64,000 nt of DNA from Acridotheres tristis (Eukaryota > Chordata > Aves > Passeriformes > Sturnidae), in contig CM072892.1 of NCBI GenBank assembly GCA_037013685.1, positions 18,853,501 through 18,917,500 of the forward strand, read 5' to 3'. Position 1 is the stretch's first letter. Each line of letters opens with the position of its first letter. Positions 1-11,448 of the stretch are shown piece by piece. The notes under the pieces were generated by a model that did not search any database, had not been told where the DNA came from, and saw nothing but the letters and a program-made list of their open reading frames with translations. A program made the translations under genes and the position numbers.

Positions 1-40
1 CTGCTATTATTCTTATTTTTATTATTATTGTGTCTAAGTT

Positions 41-120
41 AAAAAAAAAAAAGGAAAAAAAAAAGAAAAAAAAGAAAAAAAAGAAAAAAAAGAAAAAAAG
101 AAAAAAAAAAAAAAAAACAA
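41..120. repeat. A-rich low-complexity tract, (A8G)-like
   Basis: About 77 bases are almost entirely A, broken by single G residues spaced about every 8 to 9 bases, so part of it is an imperfect short tandem array. A short (TTA)-like stretch precedes it at about 5-30. No retroelement body could be recognised next to it, so I call it simple sequence rather than a poly-A tail. The reverse strand reads as a meaningless Phe/Leu-rich frame. Confidence 0.85.
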
Positions 121-534
121 CGTTGCAGAGACTCCAATAAACCCATCACTGATTGCTGCCACACTTCATTTTTCAGCCAAAGATTTGATTTCATGGTCTC
201 CTCATTTTTGCAGACTGGTGTGTCCAAATTCTTTAATTTGTTTATTTAGATGCTGTTTGAAGTATGAAGACGAGATATAGTCACAAATCAGGCCACCCAG
301 GTTTATTTGCAGAAAATGTATCCCTGAAATCACTATTGTGAGATTTATATTTACTGCTAAGATCCTCAATTTAATATTGCATGAGTCTGTAGGTGTGCTG
401 GGAAAATGAGATGAAGAGAAGTTTCAGAGCTCCTATCTATGGTTTTGCTGCCAGAAGAAAATTCTTGTCCCAAAAATAATTTTTGTAATAATTTAGCTAT
501 TAGACAACATCCAGGGTACCCTAGATGTAGATTT
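121..534. other. Intergenic or intronic, nothing recognised
   Basis: Ordinary AT-rich sequence between the A-rich tract and the recognisable part of the CR1 fragment. The right part (about 440-534) could be an older, unalignable 5' extension of that CR1 copy, because an open + strand frame starting at 439 runs into the reverse-transcriptase-like segment. No signal here is strong enough to call. Confidence 0.5.
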
Positions 535-1055
535 ATCATTGCACAACCTCTCTTGATGATTTTTGAGCAGTCTTGGGAATCTATAGAGGTCCCAACTGAC
601 TGGAAGTTGGCAAATATTGTCCCAGTTTTCACAAAGGGCAAGAAGAATGACCCTAGGGCCTGTTAGCCTCACTTCAGTGCCTGCTAAAATTATGGAGATT
701 ATTCTGGGAGGTATTGAAAAACACCTGAAAGATGAGACAGTCATTGGTGACAGCCAGCATGGCTTCATGAGAAGAAAGTCCTTGCTGTCAAACCTGATCT
801 GCTTTCCACCAATTTCTGGTGGTGTCCAGTGACAGGGCCTGAAAGAACAGCCTGAAGTTGTGTCAGGGAAGGTTTGGGTTGGATATCAGGAAAACCCAGA
901 GGGTGGTTGGGCACAAGTGGTCACAGCACCAGCCTGACAGAGTTCAAGAGTTTGAGAGTTTGGACAATGCTCTTGGGATCATGGTGTGACTCTTGAGATG
1001 GTGCTCAATGATCCCTGTGGGTCCCTTCCAGCTCAGCTTATTCTCTGATTCTGTG
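535..1055 (+). mobile_element. CR1 LINE fragment, 5'-truncated and internally deleted
   Basis: The + strand encodes a decayed stretch of CR1 ORF2 reverse transcriptase. Frame 1 reads VPTDWKLANIVPVFTKGKKN at about 589-650. The continuation, PVSLTSVPAKIMEIILGGIE, is in frame 2 and is followed by a SQHGF motif and a NLI motif at about 660-805, so there is a frameshift near 655 where about ten bases seem to be missing. At about 830-850 the sequence jumps from the RT region to the ORF2 C-terminal coding region (nucleotides resembling GGTTGGATATCAGGAAAA). It then runs into the typical CR1 3' end, with GTGGGTCCCTTCCAGCTCAG and a TGATTCTGTG-like terminal repeat near 1045-1055. Well over a kilobase of the element is therefore missing internally. 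CR1 is the dominant bird LINE and moves by target-primed reverse transcription. This copy is dead. Confidence 0.9.
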
Positions 1056-1992
1056 GTTGATTAAAAATTAAGTACAAATACTAGGAGTACTACCAAACTG
1101 CCCTGTACAGTTTAGCTTTTATGGCCAAGTAAACTTCAACTATGCTGTTGGAGGTTTTTAGTGTTTCTCTTTTCCTGCACAAGACATTTTAAAAGGGATA
1201 TGAACATTAAAAATAATAAGCTCTATTACTTCATTCTTCCATGTTTCTATTGTGATGAGAAGCTTGAATGGTTTATTTTCACATTGGTCTGCTATAGAAT
1301 CATTTCAATCAGTTTATAGGCTATTTTAACTGAATGAAAAAGTTAACATTTTAATTTTAAGGTCATTTAATTTTTGGGTCATTCTCCTATTTCTGTTTAT
1401 TTTGGGTCATGTTGTCACCCCCTTTCCCCCTAGATATTTTTCCTTTTACCCCTCAAATGTCACAATTTTAAAGAACAAAATTCATTTCCCAAAACTGTTT
1501 TCCCAGACAAAGCTTCAGTACAAGGACAACACCATTACTCATGATTAGGAATCTGGATCCAGGTCTGGGGGAGTAATTCTATGCCATATGCAAAATGTGC
1601 CTGGCTAAGCAAACAAAAGGAAGATTTCCTTTACATGTATAAAAGAGTACTTGCTCAATAAACATGACTTCCTTCTATATTCTAAAATGTTTCCCAAATA
1701 GTTATAAAGTCCTTCTTTCATATGCTTTATTCTGTCTGCCTTGAATACTTCCTCTAGATTTTGAAATAGATAATACATAACTTCCTCCCTCAAGGTAACC
1801 TAGTGAAAAACCACTCCTGTCAACCAAAACATCTTTGCCAAATCCTAAACACATAAGGACAAAGCAAATCTAATACATCAGTATATTTCTTTCTAATTTT
1901 CTTTTTCTTTCAGAATGAAGGCTATCTTTTATCTTTCCTCTTAATACAAGTAGGTGTTAATCTATCAATAACCCAGATTTTAAGGATCCATT
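1056..1992. other. Intergenic or intronic, nothing recognised
   Basis: AT-rich unique-looking sequence. No open frame here resembles a protein. Short pyrimidine-rich stretches occur near 1415-1450 and 1890-1915 but are unremarkable. Confidence 0.5.
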
Positions 1993-2340
1993 GTAGCTGT
2001 GGAAAGGGGTTCTAACCCTTTAAGTGTGGCAGAAATAAAATGCACAGCTACATGGTTGTCTTTCATGATAGAAAGAAAGAGACAAGTTTATTTAGAAATA
2101 CACTTGGTTTTATAGCATGACTCATAATTCCAAGAGTAGAGAGAAGCTGATTGGTTCAGAGAGAAGACACCCCATTCCCAGGGCCTGGTCACACACCACA
2201 ACAGGTGCTCTATCTTTGTTATTAATTCCTTTTTATTTTGACCAAGATATCACCTTGGGAGAAATTCTCCCTAGCCTTGAGCTGGACCAGCTTATCGGCT
2301 GGGAACAGAGTTGAAAAACTCCAGCCTGGAATATTTTTCA
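1993..2340 (-). mobile_element. Probable solo LTR of an endogenous retrovirus, minus orientation
   Basis: Read on the minus strand, this block shows promoter and polyadenylation signals in LTR order and spacing: a CCAAT box inside ACCAATCAGC (ATTGG on + at 2150-2154), a TATAAAA box (2108-2114) and an AATAAA signal (2087-2092), followed by a short U5-like stretch. The AATAAA lies about 15 bases past the TATA box, which implies a short R region. A TG start can be placed at 2340-2339 (minus) and the other end lies near 1993-1999, but no target-site duplication or primer-binding site was found. The family was not identified, so the boundaries are approximate. No retroviral coding sequence adjoins it. 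Confidence 0.55.
2087..2154 (-). promoter_or_regulatory. LTR core promoter signals (CCAAT, TATA) and poly-A signal
   Basis: On the minus strand, CCAAT is at 2154-2150, TATAAAA at 2114-2108 and AATAAA at 2092-2087. The CCAAT to TATA distance (about 36 bases) and the downstream AATAAA fit an LTR U3-R arrangement. Whether the promoter is active cannot be told from sequence. Confidence 0.5.
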
Positions 2341-2696
2341 AGATGTAATGGTCTTACTTTCTCAATATGTGTCCTACAATCCATGCCTTAAATTTTAGAA
2401 GATCGGTGACAGCCAAAAAAAGAGTGTTGGAATGAAGATAAAAGGAACTCACCCTAATAATAATGGAATATGGAGCATTTTATTACATACCATGGGTCAC
2501 TGTTTCACTTTCAGTCCAGGGTAGTAGTGACCTCAGACTGTTACCTCATGAGAGCTGTTTTATGATCTCTATAAAATAAGTTGCTAAGTTCACTGCATTT
2601 TCCTGTTGCCAAATATGTGAATGTACACTTTGATGTAATCTAGCACCACTTTGACTAGTCTTGCCTGAGAATCTAAGAAAATAGTGTGACACATTG
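2341..2696. other. Spacer between two LTR fragments
   Basis: About 350 bases of unclassified sequence between the minus-strand LTR and the + strand ERVL-type LTR. I see no gag, pol or env similarity, so the two flanking LTRs are not the ends of one provirus. They also differ in orientation and sequence. Confidence 0.5.
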
Positions 2697-3042
2697 TCCA
2701 TCCTGGTAGCTGGTACAATGCTGTGTTTTGGATACAGTATAAGAATAATGTTTATAACACTGACATTTAAATTGTTGCTGTCCACTGCTTGTAAACAATG
2801 TGCATCACTTTTTTCCCTTGAGTTTTCTTCTACTCTCTTTTTGTTATTGATCGCCCTTTTCATATCTATTATTACAAGTAGTATTAGCAATGTATTTTAT
2901 TATATTTCATGTCTTAAGTTGTTCTTATCTCAACAATGGACTTAACTTTTTTTTTTTTCTGTTTCTCCTCTCCGAGGTGGAGCAGGGAGAAAGAAGTTGT
3001 GGAAGAATCTGTCTTCCAGATTAGGGCTGAATCAAACAGGCA
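2697..3042 (+). mobile_element. ERVL-type solo LTR, internally deleted
   Basis: The left part (about 2700-2800) matches the start of the LTR at 11879-12429, with shared landmarks such as GTAGCTGGTACAATGCTGTG, GTATAAGAATAATG, TTATAACACTGA and a TTGTTGCTGT run. The right part (about 2865-3042) matches its 3' third: an imperfect TTATTATT stretch, TCTTATCTCA, a T-run, a pyrimidine block, a GGGAGAAAG-like purine block, and an ending close to AAACAGGCA in place of the usual AACCACGACA. The middle of the LTR, including the TATA region, is missing or unrecognisable. This copy is more decayed than the one at 12 kb. Confidence 0.75.
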
Positions 3043-6000
3043 AAAAATCTTGAGTGAGTGGACCCTATAATGATTTTGTTCAGTCATTACTTTAATTTCC
3101 AGAATTCTCCAGAAGTCTTCATATCAAATTTCTCACTGAATTTGAGTTAGCTTAAAAGCAACTTCTGGAAAATTATTTTTTCTTGGTAAGTGATTTCACT
3201 TTATTTTTTGAGAAGAGAGAAGGTCAGGGATGGGAAATATTGTCAATCAAATTTTAGAACAGAAGTGTCTGTCCACCTGAGCAATCAGGCACCCAGATGA
3301 TACCTATATTTTCAGAGTGAAAATTAATTAGTAGACAGAAGTAAAATGCTGTATGCTTTTGCACCTTCAGTACTCAAAAGTAAATATCTATTCTTAAGTA
3401 CAGATTTTGCCTGAAACACTCAACAGGACAGTGCAATTCTTAACAATTAATTAAGCCTTTATTTGTGTAAACATACATGTGTTAACTTCCAGAATATTGT
3501 TTAATGTTACAGTAATCATAGGGGCAGTTTTCCAAGCAATATGCAAGGAAGGTAAAATTTTGTCCATGAAGAACCTGCAGTATTTTTTGTCATTTGAAAG
3601 CACACGTGCATAACATTTGATACAAAAATCCCTGTCAGCACAATTAAATCTAGGCTTCTGTGGAGAAACAGCTTTTCCTTTTCAAACCTGGGAAGAATGT
3701 ACACAGCTATGTATTCTAGAGTTGCATTGTGACATGGCAAAAGGAGAAGATACAACCACACAAAACACTTTTATTTGCTCTCTGGATAAAAAAAAAAAAA
3801 AAAATTCAGAGGGACCAAATCCTGAAATATACTGTAGTTCACACAGCAATAAACAACAGTTTAGGTGCACAAGGCTCAAATTATTTAAAATAAAATAAAT
3901 GTGTGACAAAAGAGGAATAGTTTGACCCTGTAAATCTCTATATATTTTTTTATGTCAGTTTCTACATCAAGAATATTTGAGACTCCAGCCAAGGGCCGTG
4001 AAGATGACTGAGGACCTGAAGCAGCCCAAATATGAGGCAATGCTAAAAGAGTTTGGATTGTTCATATCTAGAATTTTTTTTTCAGCTATTTGAACCTTTT
4101 TGTTTGTTTCTGCACAGCTCAAACACTGGTACAAGTCATTCTCAGAGGTTATGTTCTTGAAGATATTCAAAATTCAACTTGGCATGGCCCTGAAAAATGT
4201 TCTTTAGTTGACCCTACTGTGAGTGAGTTGAGTAGACAATCTCCAGAGATCTTTTCCAACCTCAGTCAATTTCTGACTCTGTGAATTTTTGTATGCTAGT
4301 TCTAACCACTGTATTATATACCAAAGCAATAAGAGAAGGAAAGAGATAATAATGTCTTTTTCCCAGCAACAGTAGATGCAATAACCCTGTAGAAATTGAC
4401 GTTCTGTGAATTAGTTAGCCTTGCTCTAGCCTTGCATAATATGGTAAAGCATCTACTTTGCCTATACTGAGGTCTGAGTTGGGGAAGTAACCTAGTCCTG
4501 TTCCAAAAGAAATACTTATTCATAAAAACAGAAATAGTGTTTTAGACAATTGGAAAATTTCTGGCAAAAACTAAACATTGATAGTTTTAGAGTTAGATGG
4601 TGCATATAGGTGAGGGATTCCAGAACCCTGCTAAATCTGGGATTTATGCTGTTAAAGCATAAGCACTCAAATTTTGTCTAGATAGTAATTTCTCAGTCCT
4701 TTCAGGAAGCTGATATTAAGACACTTGAAGGCAGGTTCCTTTCAGTGGTCTGACTTTTAGGTGTCTCACATGTACATACTCACTACTCTCTTGGGAAACC
4801 TAACCAAAGGACTTTTCCTCTGTTTTTCTGTCCTAAAAATGGGTAGTTCCTATACAGAAGTTAGGGCAAGTCCTAACTCCTATCGTCCTGCCCATGTACA
4901 AAAGCTCATAATCTTGTTCTAACTATAGTATACACATGTACTATGTCAAAATTGTGCCTGAATAAATCCATATATACATGTGAAGAGTGTGCACTTAAAA
5001 TAGCTATAGTAATTACAGGACAAAAAAATCTTACGTAGGTGTATGCATGCAAATGTAATTTTTCAGTCACATTTGATACCAGCTTTATATGCCCAGGAAA
5101 AAAAAATAAAAAGGGGAAAATGTCCCCAAAGTCATCATTCATTTACCAAATTCTGTGAAATGCCAGGTTCTCTTAATGATTACTGCATGCCAGACTGAGG
5201 CAAAAATGTCAGCTAGCCAGAATAAATGGGAAACAAGATCTTACTATTTTCTCATAGCCTTGCCAAGTTCTAACAGTGCAAGAATATTTTTACATTTTAT
5301 GAATCTTGGCTCTGTAAATTTCAAGTGTGACAACCTTTAGGTGTGTGGTTTAACTTAAATACAAACATTCTCCATTTCCTTACCCTATTCTTTTTTAGTG
5401 CTACTCTCACATCTGAATAGTCTGATCAGGCAAATGAAGATAAACCTGTTAATTCTCTGTCCATCATTTCGGTTTAGATTTTGGATTTTACAGTTTATCT
5501 TTGTGAGATGAAAAAAATGCAAAATATTTTTGTGGGAACAGAAAGAAAAAGATTGAATGAACAAAGAGAAAAGAGAAAAGGTCTCATTTGTGACCCAATG
5601 GCAATTGTCTTTAGGCTGCAGGATTTCTGTTTAAAATTGCCAGGTAGAATTTTCAGAAGAGAAATGAAGGCTTTAGCAAGCTGGCCAGACACACAGGAAA
5701 GGGACACATTTATTTTCCCCTTGGAAACAAGCCAAACCAAATCAAAAAACAAGAGGGATATCACTTTAATATTTTGCCCTTCAAAAGAATAAAAGAGAAT
5801 ATGAATGTTTCAATAAAATTATATGGCAGTCACAAATGTAATGTCATGAACTTCTCAGTAATAGGATCATGAAAAGTACTGGAGTGGGGGAAGAAGAAGG
5901 AATAGTAGAAATAAGCAATGCCTTTACTAAAGAATATTTTGATCTGTGATCAATTGGGCAGTATGTTCTCAAAAGGTTTTTTTTTCCTTTTCTTTTTTTC

Positions 6001-7430
6001 TTCTGGCTCTGAATACTCAGAAACTTGCATGGCAACCAGATGGAAAGCAAAACCACAGAAGTAGCTGGAGAAAAGACCAGCGCTAAGTTTACAGGAATGG
6101 TGTAATTCCAGTTTAGTTTCAAATTCTGCCAATCCATCTGTAAGAAAATGAAGGAAATAGTAAAAGCACCTGTTACTAGACTACCTAAACAGCTCAAAGA
6201 AAGATCTGTACTAAAGTTGAGAATAGTATCATAATGTCTAGCCTAATGCAGGTGAAGATGTGGTGAGAGTAACTCCAGGTCTGCCAATAGACTTTCATAT
6301 CGCATGTCTTATTTTGCTCCTCTTGCTCATACTGAACTGTCAAGTCAAACTCATGAAAACATTTTGGATCCAGGATTTGTAATTTGAAAGCTAATTTTCA
6401 TACTTAAAAGTTTGATGTATATTGTACAAACATTCGGTTTATATTAAGAGTGGGCCAGTCTGTGTATCCATCAGAAGAAATGAACATTACTACTGCTATT
6501 CATTCATTCATTTTTATGCAGTTTGAAGTGTCTGCCTCTGGCTTCAGGCATTTTTAAAGTAATTAAAGTGTGTAGCCATGAACATGGACGTTCACACAAA
6601 ATATGGAGACAGTCAAAGCTGTCCAGTTAAAACAGAACTATTTCTATGTGCTGAAACCTCCCATCTGAATATCTGAGATGCTCATTACACATCTAATTCT
6701 CCTGGGAAATCAAGAAAAGTGTCCAACTGATTTCAAAAGACTTTGAATTGTATTCCACACATGCAAAAACTACTTCTATGTGTTTGGCTATATAATGTAA
6801 ATAGGCTGGGCTAAATCAGGTCAGCAGGAGAACAGAAAATTAGTTACAGTATGCACCATCAAAGCTTCTTAATTTAAAGCTGTTTCTTATATGAAACATT
6901 TCTAGTGATCATATCTTCCTTTGTGTTACACAGAAGTGATGATTTACAAAACTGTGTCTCAAGATTTTAGAACTTTAAAAAGTAAGTCAATGATGCACCT
7001 TTCCAAACTAAAATTACCTGTCACATTTTTCGAAAGCTTCTATATTGCAGAAACCTGTCTATTACAGGGGTGCTGTGCTTGTGTAAGCACAAAGGCTTTA
7101 ATTCAATTGCACATTTGTTATCATATAAGTGACATCTCAGATGCCTCAGGATCTATGAGATGTTCATGTGAACTGACTAATATGAGGGAAACCTACTGTT
7201 TACCCAAGGCTTTCCCTTGTGGCTGCTGAGGTTCAGGCTGGATACTTCTCAATTTATTTCCAATAAACCCCAGCAACTGTATGTTCAGGAAACTGAATCA
7301 AGCCTGTAATATGAATGGAGAGTTTATTTTGTCTTTATTCTATTAAGAGTGACATGGACTTTTCTCTGACCTGAGTTACAGAGTGACCATGTTGAGTAAG
7401 TATCAATTTTATTATGTCCTCTCCTAGGTA
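3043..7430. other. AT-rich non-coding DNA
   Basis: Unique-looking, AT-rich sequence with no recognised element. A 17-base A-run lies at 3788-3804, and a short (ATTC)3 motif near 6499-6512. Open frames of about 90 to 117 codons (for example 5481-5792 +, 5844-6197 - and 6921-7229 +) overlap each other on opposite strands, are low complexity in parts and match no known family, so I treat them as chance frames. Confidence 0.55.
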
Positions 7431-7589
7431 GGAACACCCTAACTGTCTGCTGGAAATGGCTAATATCCAGACTAGGATGTTTGGAACAGTACTAGCTGTC
7501 TTGGAGCAGCCAAAACTTGGACGTGGAACATCCTAACAATTCATGGGTACAATCAGCTGACTTCCAGTGTTTGAGTTTACTCCCTGCCG

Positions 7590-8090
7590 CTTCTCAGTTG
7601 TCTCACAGAGATGTTGACCATGTGTTCAGGGTGCTGTGTCACCAGCTCTCACAGGGATATGGGCCTTCATAGGGATTCTTTCCAAGGGAACAGGGCAGGG
7701 ACTGACAGCCCACGGTCCCAGCCAGGAACAGAGCTGTGGGCCAGTGGGGACAGCCCAGCCCCAGCCATCAGGCACCTCCATGGAGGTGGAAATGGGCCAG
7801 GGACAGGATGGGCTGTGGGTCCACAGATGAGCCAGGCAGGGCAGGCCTGTGGAGAGCTGCTGACCAGCCCTGCCATGCTGCTGGACAAGGGCTGATGGCC
7901 CTGGAATGCTGACATTGAGCCCTAGGTCATCTACAGGATGTAGAAGCCCCAGGAGAGGTCAGGCAGGGGCAGACAGGACTGTCAGGGGCTAGAGAGCAGC
8001 CTCTCCATCTTCACAGACTTATAGAGGCTCCAGAACAGCCTCCTATAGGGGCTGTGACTTCACAGGAGCTGTACCAGCTCTAAGTAAAGG
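7590..8090. other. GC-rich island of unknown origin
   Basis: Base composition changes abruptly from AT-rich to clearly GC-rich and rich in CAGG, CCAG and GGGCTG words, then returns to AT-rich by about 8100. CpG dinucleotides are rare, so it is not a CpG island. Frames of 64 to 94 codons on both strands (7611-7895 +, 7636-7830 +, 7667-7915 -) reflect the lower stop-codon density and show no family features. An old retroviral LTR or other transposon fragment is the likeliest explanation, but I could not match it to a family. Confidence 0.45.
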
Positions 8091-8464
8091 AATATTGCTG
8101 AGCAGCTAATGAATAAGGAGGAGCAGTAAGTTTACCAAGAACAAATGGGAGTATATAAAATCAAATCTTTAATGTAAATAGATCTGCTAGAGGGCCTCTA
8201 CAAGGATAATATAGGAGTGATTAAATGGTAAAGAATGAGAAAGTTAAGAATTCAGCTGATCTGACTTCATGGTAAAGCTTGAATTCAGGACAAGACAGTC
8301 CTAGAAGTGAGGACTTATGGCAGTCAGAAGAGCCCTTGTAATATCCTCAAGCTTGCGCACAACTCTGCCTTTATGAAGTCAGCACTAATTTGCTGTCACT
8401 GTCAGAGCCAAAAATATTTGATACACTAATATTAAAAAGAACATTCCACCACACCAGAAAAGCA
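8091..8464. other. Intergenic or intronic, nothing recognised
   Basis: Transition back to AT-rich sequence after the GC-rich island. No gene or repeat could be recognised. Confidence 0.45.
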
Positions 8465-8865
8465 TTTGCTTTCAGGGCTAGTGCTGATAAATTTACTGTG
8501 AAACATCCATAGCATAATGCTTAGTACAGTATGCTGCTTGGTTTCCAAAGGCCTGCCTAATGGGGACACGTGTCTCGTCTTGATTTTTGCTTCCAACGCC
8601 CAGCTGTACAGAGGCAGAAATTTAAAATTAAAAATAACCTTTCAGCTGATTTCTTGCATAATTGCTATCTTGTTTTGTTAATACTGTGGTTAAATTATAA
8701 CTTGCTGAAGCCCTGGAGATTTGTGTGATGGTTTATCAGCCTGAATTTGCATTGACATGCTTTTCAGTCAAGTGAGTAACTAAATCCAGTGGCCTTGAGT
8801 GAGCCTGGCAGTATTTGCATAGAGAATTAGAGGTAGATTAGGGAGAATGAATATATGTTGTCTCC
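8465..8865. other. Candidate conserved non-coding element
   Basis: Compositionally balanced, non-repetitive sequence with densely packed motifs of the kind bound by homeodomain and POU factors: AAATTTAAAATTAAAAATAA near 8622-8641 and ATTTGCAT-type octamers near 8745 and 8813. No coding frame. It reads like a vertebrate enhancer-type element, but this is an impression; conservation cannot be measured from one sequence. Confidence 0.25.
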
Positions 8866-9520
8866 ACAAATAGATGCAATGATGAAAATTTTGTGCATCT
8901 CAAAATACTACTGAATTTCATTGAAAGACTGTGGCTGACATACTAACATTCCTTTGAAAATATAATATAATAAAAATAGGTGCAAGGCAGCCAAACCTCT
9001 GCTGCAATACCAGGCATTTCATTAGGATTATCAGAAATGCCCATGTCTCTCTTGACTATCATACATGCATGAACCCAAGCAGACTAAAACAGGAATTTCA
9101 ACTGAAAAAGCTGGTCATCCTTTCTCATTTACAACTTAATGAAATTAGAAGTTTACATTTTTATGGAGGAGATCTGTACACAGAATAAAGTTCTAGTTTC
9201 CTTGGGCTATGAGGTATTTATTAATTACTTTTTTCCCTTTTAAAAGGAGTAGTCAATTTTGTAAATGTTTCTTCCTGGTTATTGCAAAGGCTGAAGATGC
9301 CAGAATATTCTGTTAGGATTTTTTTCTCCTGCTTATTACTAAAGATTAGGAAAAAATTCAAATTAAGGATGCATTTATTAATTTCATTTTTAATAATCTT
9401 CTGAATGAGCCTTGTCATCACCAGACAGAAATGGATATGTTCCATATGGTTTCAGCCAGTATTCGATGCTTTAAAAGAAATTGTAAGAAGCCTCATTCCC
9501 CTTAAGGTAAATATCTGGTG
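8866..9520. other. AT-rich non-coding DNA
   Basis: No recognised element. A 74-codon frame on the minus strand (9221-9445) is Lys/Asn/Ile-rich, as expected of chance frames in AT-rich DNA. Confidence 0.45.
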
Positions 9521-10080
9521 ACAGGTTTAGGCCTTTTTTTCCCTCATGCTCAAATCCATCAGATTTTATTGAATCCTTAATTTTGCTTAATGTAGCTGAG
9601 GGTATTTTGAAGTCTGAGAACCCCTTAAGAAAGTTATATCCATCTATCTGGAGCTCCTCAATGAATAGGAGGATTGTCTTCGGAGCCCCTGAGTGCTTTT
9701 ACAATAATATTTCTGTTTAAGTTCTGATTAAACCAACTCTTCATGTTCCTTGAGCTTCTGAGAATTTCTCTTACTTGACTAGAGTGGGAGCAGATGGCTT
9801 TGATTAGATCACCCAAGACTTTATCTTTTAATCACCTGCCTCACCCAAGCTGAGAGGGTAAAAGGGCAGACATATGAGTAATCTCATCCTTTCTGCTTCT
9901 CTGCCTTGCCAGTTCTCTGCAAGGCATCTGCTAAGACCTCATTCATCACTGTGAAAGCTGCGAATGGATAGCAGTGTAATACCCCAAGGTTCTGCTGTGG
10001 TGGTGTAGTGCCTAACCTCTCCCCTCTAGAAGGAAAGGCTACATGTACTTTTGTCAGCCTGTCAGCAAGCACTTCTCTCT
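9521..10080. other. Candidate conserved non-coding block
   Basis: Mixed-composition, non-repetitive sequence of about 550 bases with GATTAGATCA, CTTAATTTTGCTTAA and CACCTGCC-like motifs (homeodomain and E-box type words). No open frame is longer than about 60 codons. It may be a regulatory element or merely older unique DNA. Confidence 0.2.
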
Positions 10081-11199
10081 CTACACCGTTTGCTCAACCC
10101 TCTCCCCCCAGCCCGACAATGTCAGGTTTCTGAAAATGTTTCATTTTTGAAGAAAGCCCCAGAGGTAGTTTTCATGAGCATGGATTCTTTATTTCATTCC
10201 TCAGTGCATAGCCATGTGTGAAAAATGTATTTGTCTGCATGTGCTTATGTATATGTGTATATATTTCTGTATATATGTATGTTGTGTACATATCTATGTC
10301 TCAAAAATGTGAACAATGAGTGGATATTGTGTTTCCTTTAGGTATAAAAAATATCAATGGTGGCCATTAAATTTAATTTTTTTGGTCACACTTTTAAGTG
10401 AGCCTGTCATAAAACCACAACCTTCCTTTTCTGTTTCTGCTTCAAAGAAAAGTAGTCCACAGAATTCTCCAGAACTAAGATATAATATTCTCCTTGGACT
10501 GATGAAGAGTGGCAAGTTAATTCTTTCCAGAAGAGTTTTCCAATATTCTACTACTGTTTCCTTCTGAATGTTAATTTGGGATTCTTATACTAACTCAGAT
10601 TTAACATTAATCACAGTTTTTCAGAGGAAAAAACACCAAGACTGATGGCTGATTAAAATAAATGTCTGAAAGTTTCTTTGATTTCAGGCCAAATTACAGC
10701 TTCCTTACTTATAGCCAGTTTTTATTCAGACAAGTTTCGGTTTAAGGCAAGGGATTTTTTTAAATTCTGTTAAAGCCAGCATTATTCTCATCAGAATTTA
10801 GATCAGCTGTGAATCAACTCTTGAAAACTTTCAATACTTACATAAAGAATTTTATAAATAAATAGGATTTATGTAGCTACACAAAGAGCAACTTCATAAG
10901 ATCAGAAATTTGAATATAAATAGCATTAAGAATAAATAATTAACTTTGAAAATGTTTAAGCATTGTTTAGATGTTTAATTGTATTGGTTGTATGGCTTGT
11001 ATTTGGCATATATTAATGCTGTATAAAGAGATGTGTTCTTTCTTTTAAGAGATTTAAAATAAAAAAATTAAATCCCAAATGCTTCTTAATTTCATGGAAA
11101 CGCGAAATTTCTCTTCTGCATTGTACTGACTAGTTACAGAATTCATCAAAATTACTAAATTTAGGGAGAAGAGGATTTCAATTCAGAGTGTGAGCACAA
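10081..11199. other. AT-rich non-coding DNA with degenerate TA/TG tract
   Basis: At about 10228-10300 lies a degenerate TG/TA-rich stretch (TGTGTATATATTTCTGTATA and similar), probably a decayed dinucleotide microsatellite. The remainder is AT-rich with no recognised gene. An 83-codon + frame at 10316-10567 has no family features. Confidence 0.5.
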
Positions 11200-11219
11200 T
11201 TTTTTTTTTTTTTTTTTTT
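11200..11219. repeat. T20 homopolymer
   Basis: Twenty consecutive T residues, about 50 bases left of a minus-strand CR1 tail. CR1 elements do not end in poly-A, so this run is unlikely to belong to that element. Confidence 0.9.
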
Positions 11220-11268
11220 CAGACACACTCCCAAGAGGATACATTTTTATCCCACAGGTATTAATAAA

Positions 11269-11396
11269 TTCATGGGTTCATCATGGGAAGGACCCAAAGA
11301 TAATCTAGTTCCAACACCCCTGACATGGGCACTAGTCCAGGTTGTTCAAAGCCACATCCAATCAGGCCTTGAACACTTCCAGGGATAGTGCATCCT
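11269..11396 (-). mobile_element. CR1 LINE 3'-end fragment, minus orientation
   Basis: On the + strand the sequence is the reverse complement of a CR1 3' terminus. Landmarks in order are GGGAAGGACCCA, a TCTAGTTCCAACACCCCTGA block, ACTAGTCCAGGTTG, TTCAAAGCCACATCCAA, CAGGCCTTGAACACTTCCAG and GGATAGTGCATCC. This corresponds to the end of ORF2 plus the short 3' UTR. Only about 130 bases remain, the usual outcome of abortive 5'-truncated CR1 insertion or later decay. Confidence 0.85.
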
Positions 11397-11448
11397 GGTG
11401 GTATGTATTAATTCTCAGCAGAGATTCACAGGTTATTTACAAGCACCT

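Noticed and set aside
3788..3804. A17 run considered as a processed pseudogene or SINE tail
   Set aside because: No recognisable upstream body, RNA polymerase III boxes or flanking target duplication.
7611..7915. Overlapping frames of 64-94 codons on both strands
   Set aside because: By-product of the GC-rich island; no family features and mutually exclusive strands.
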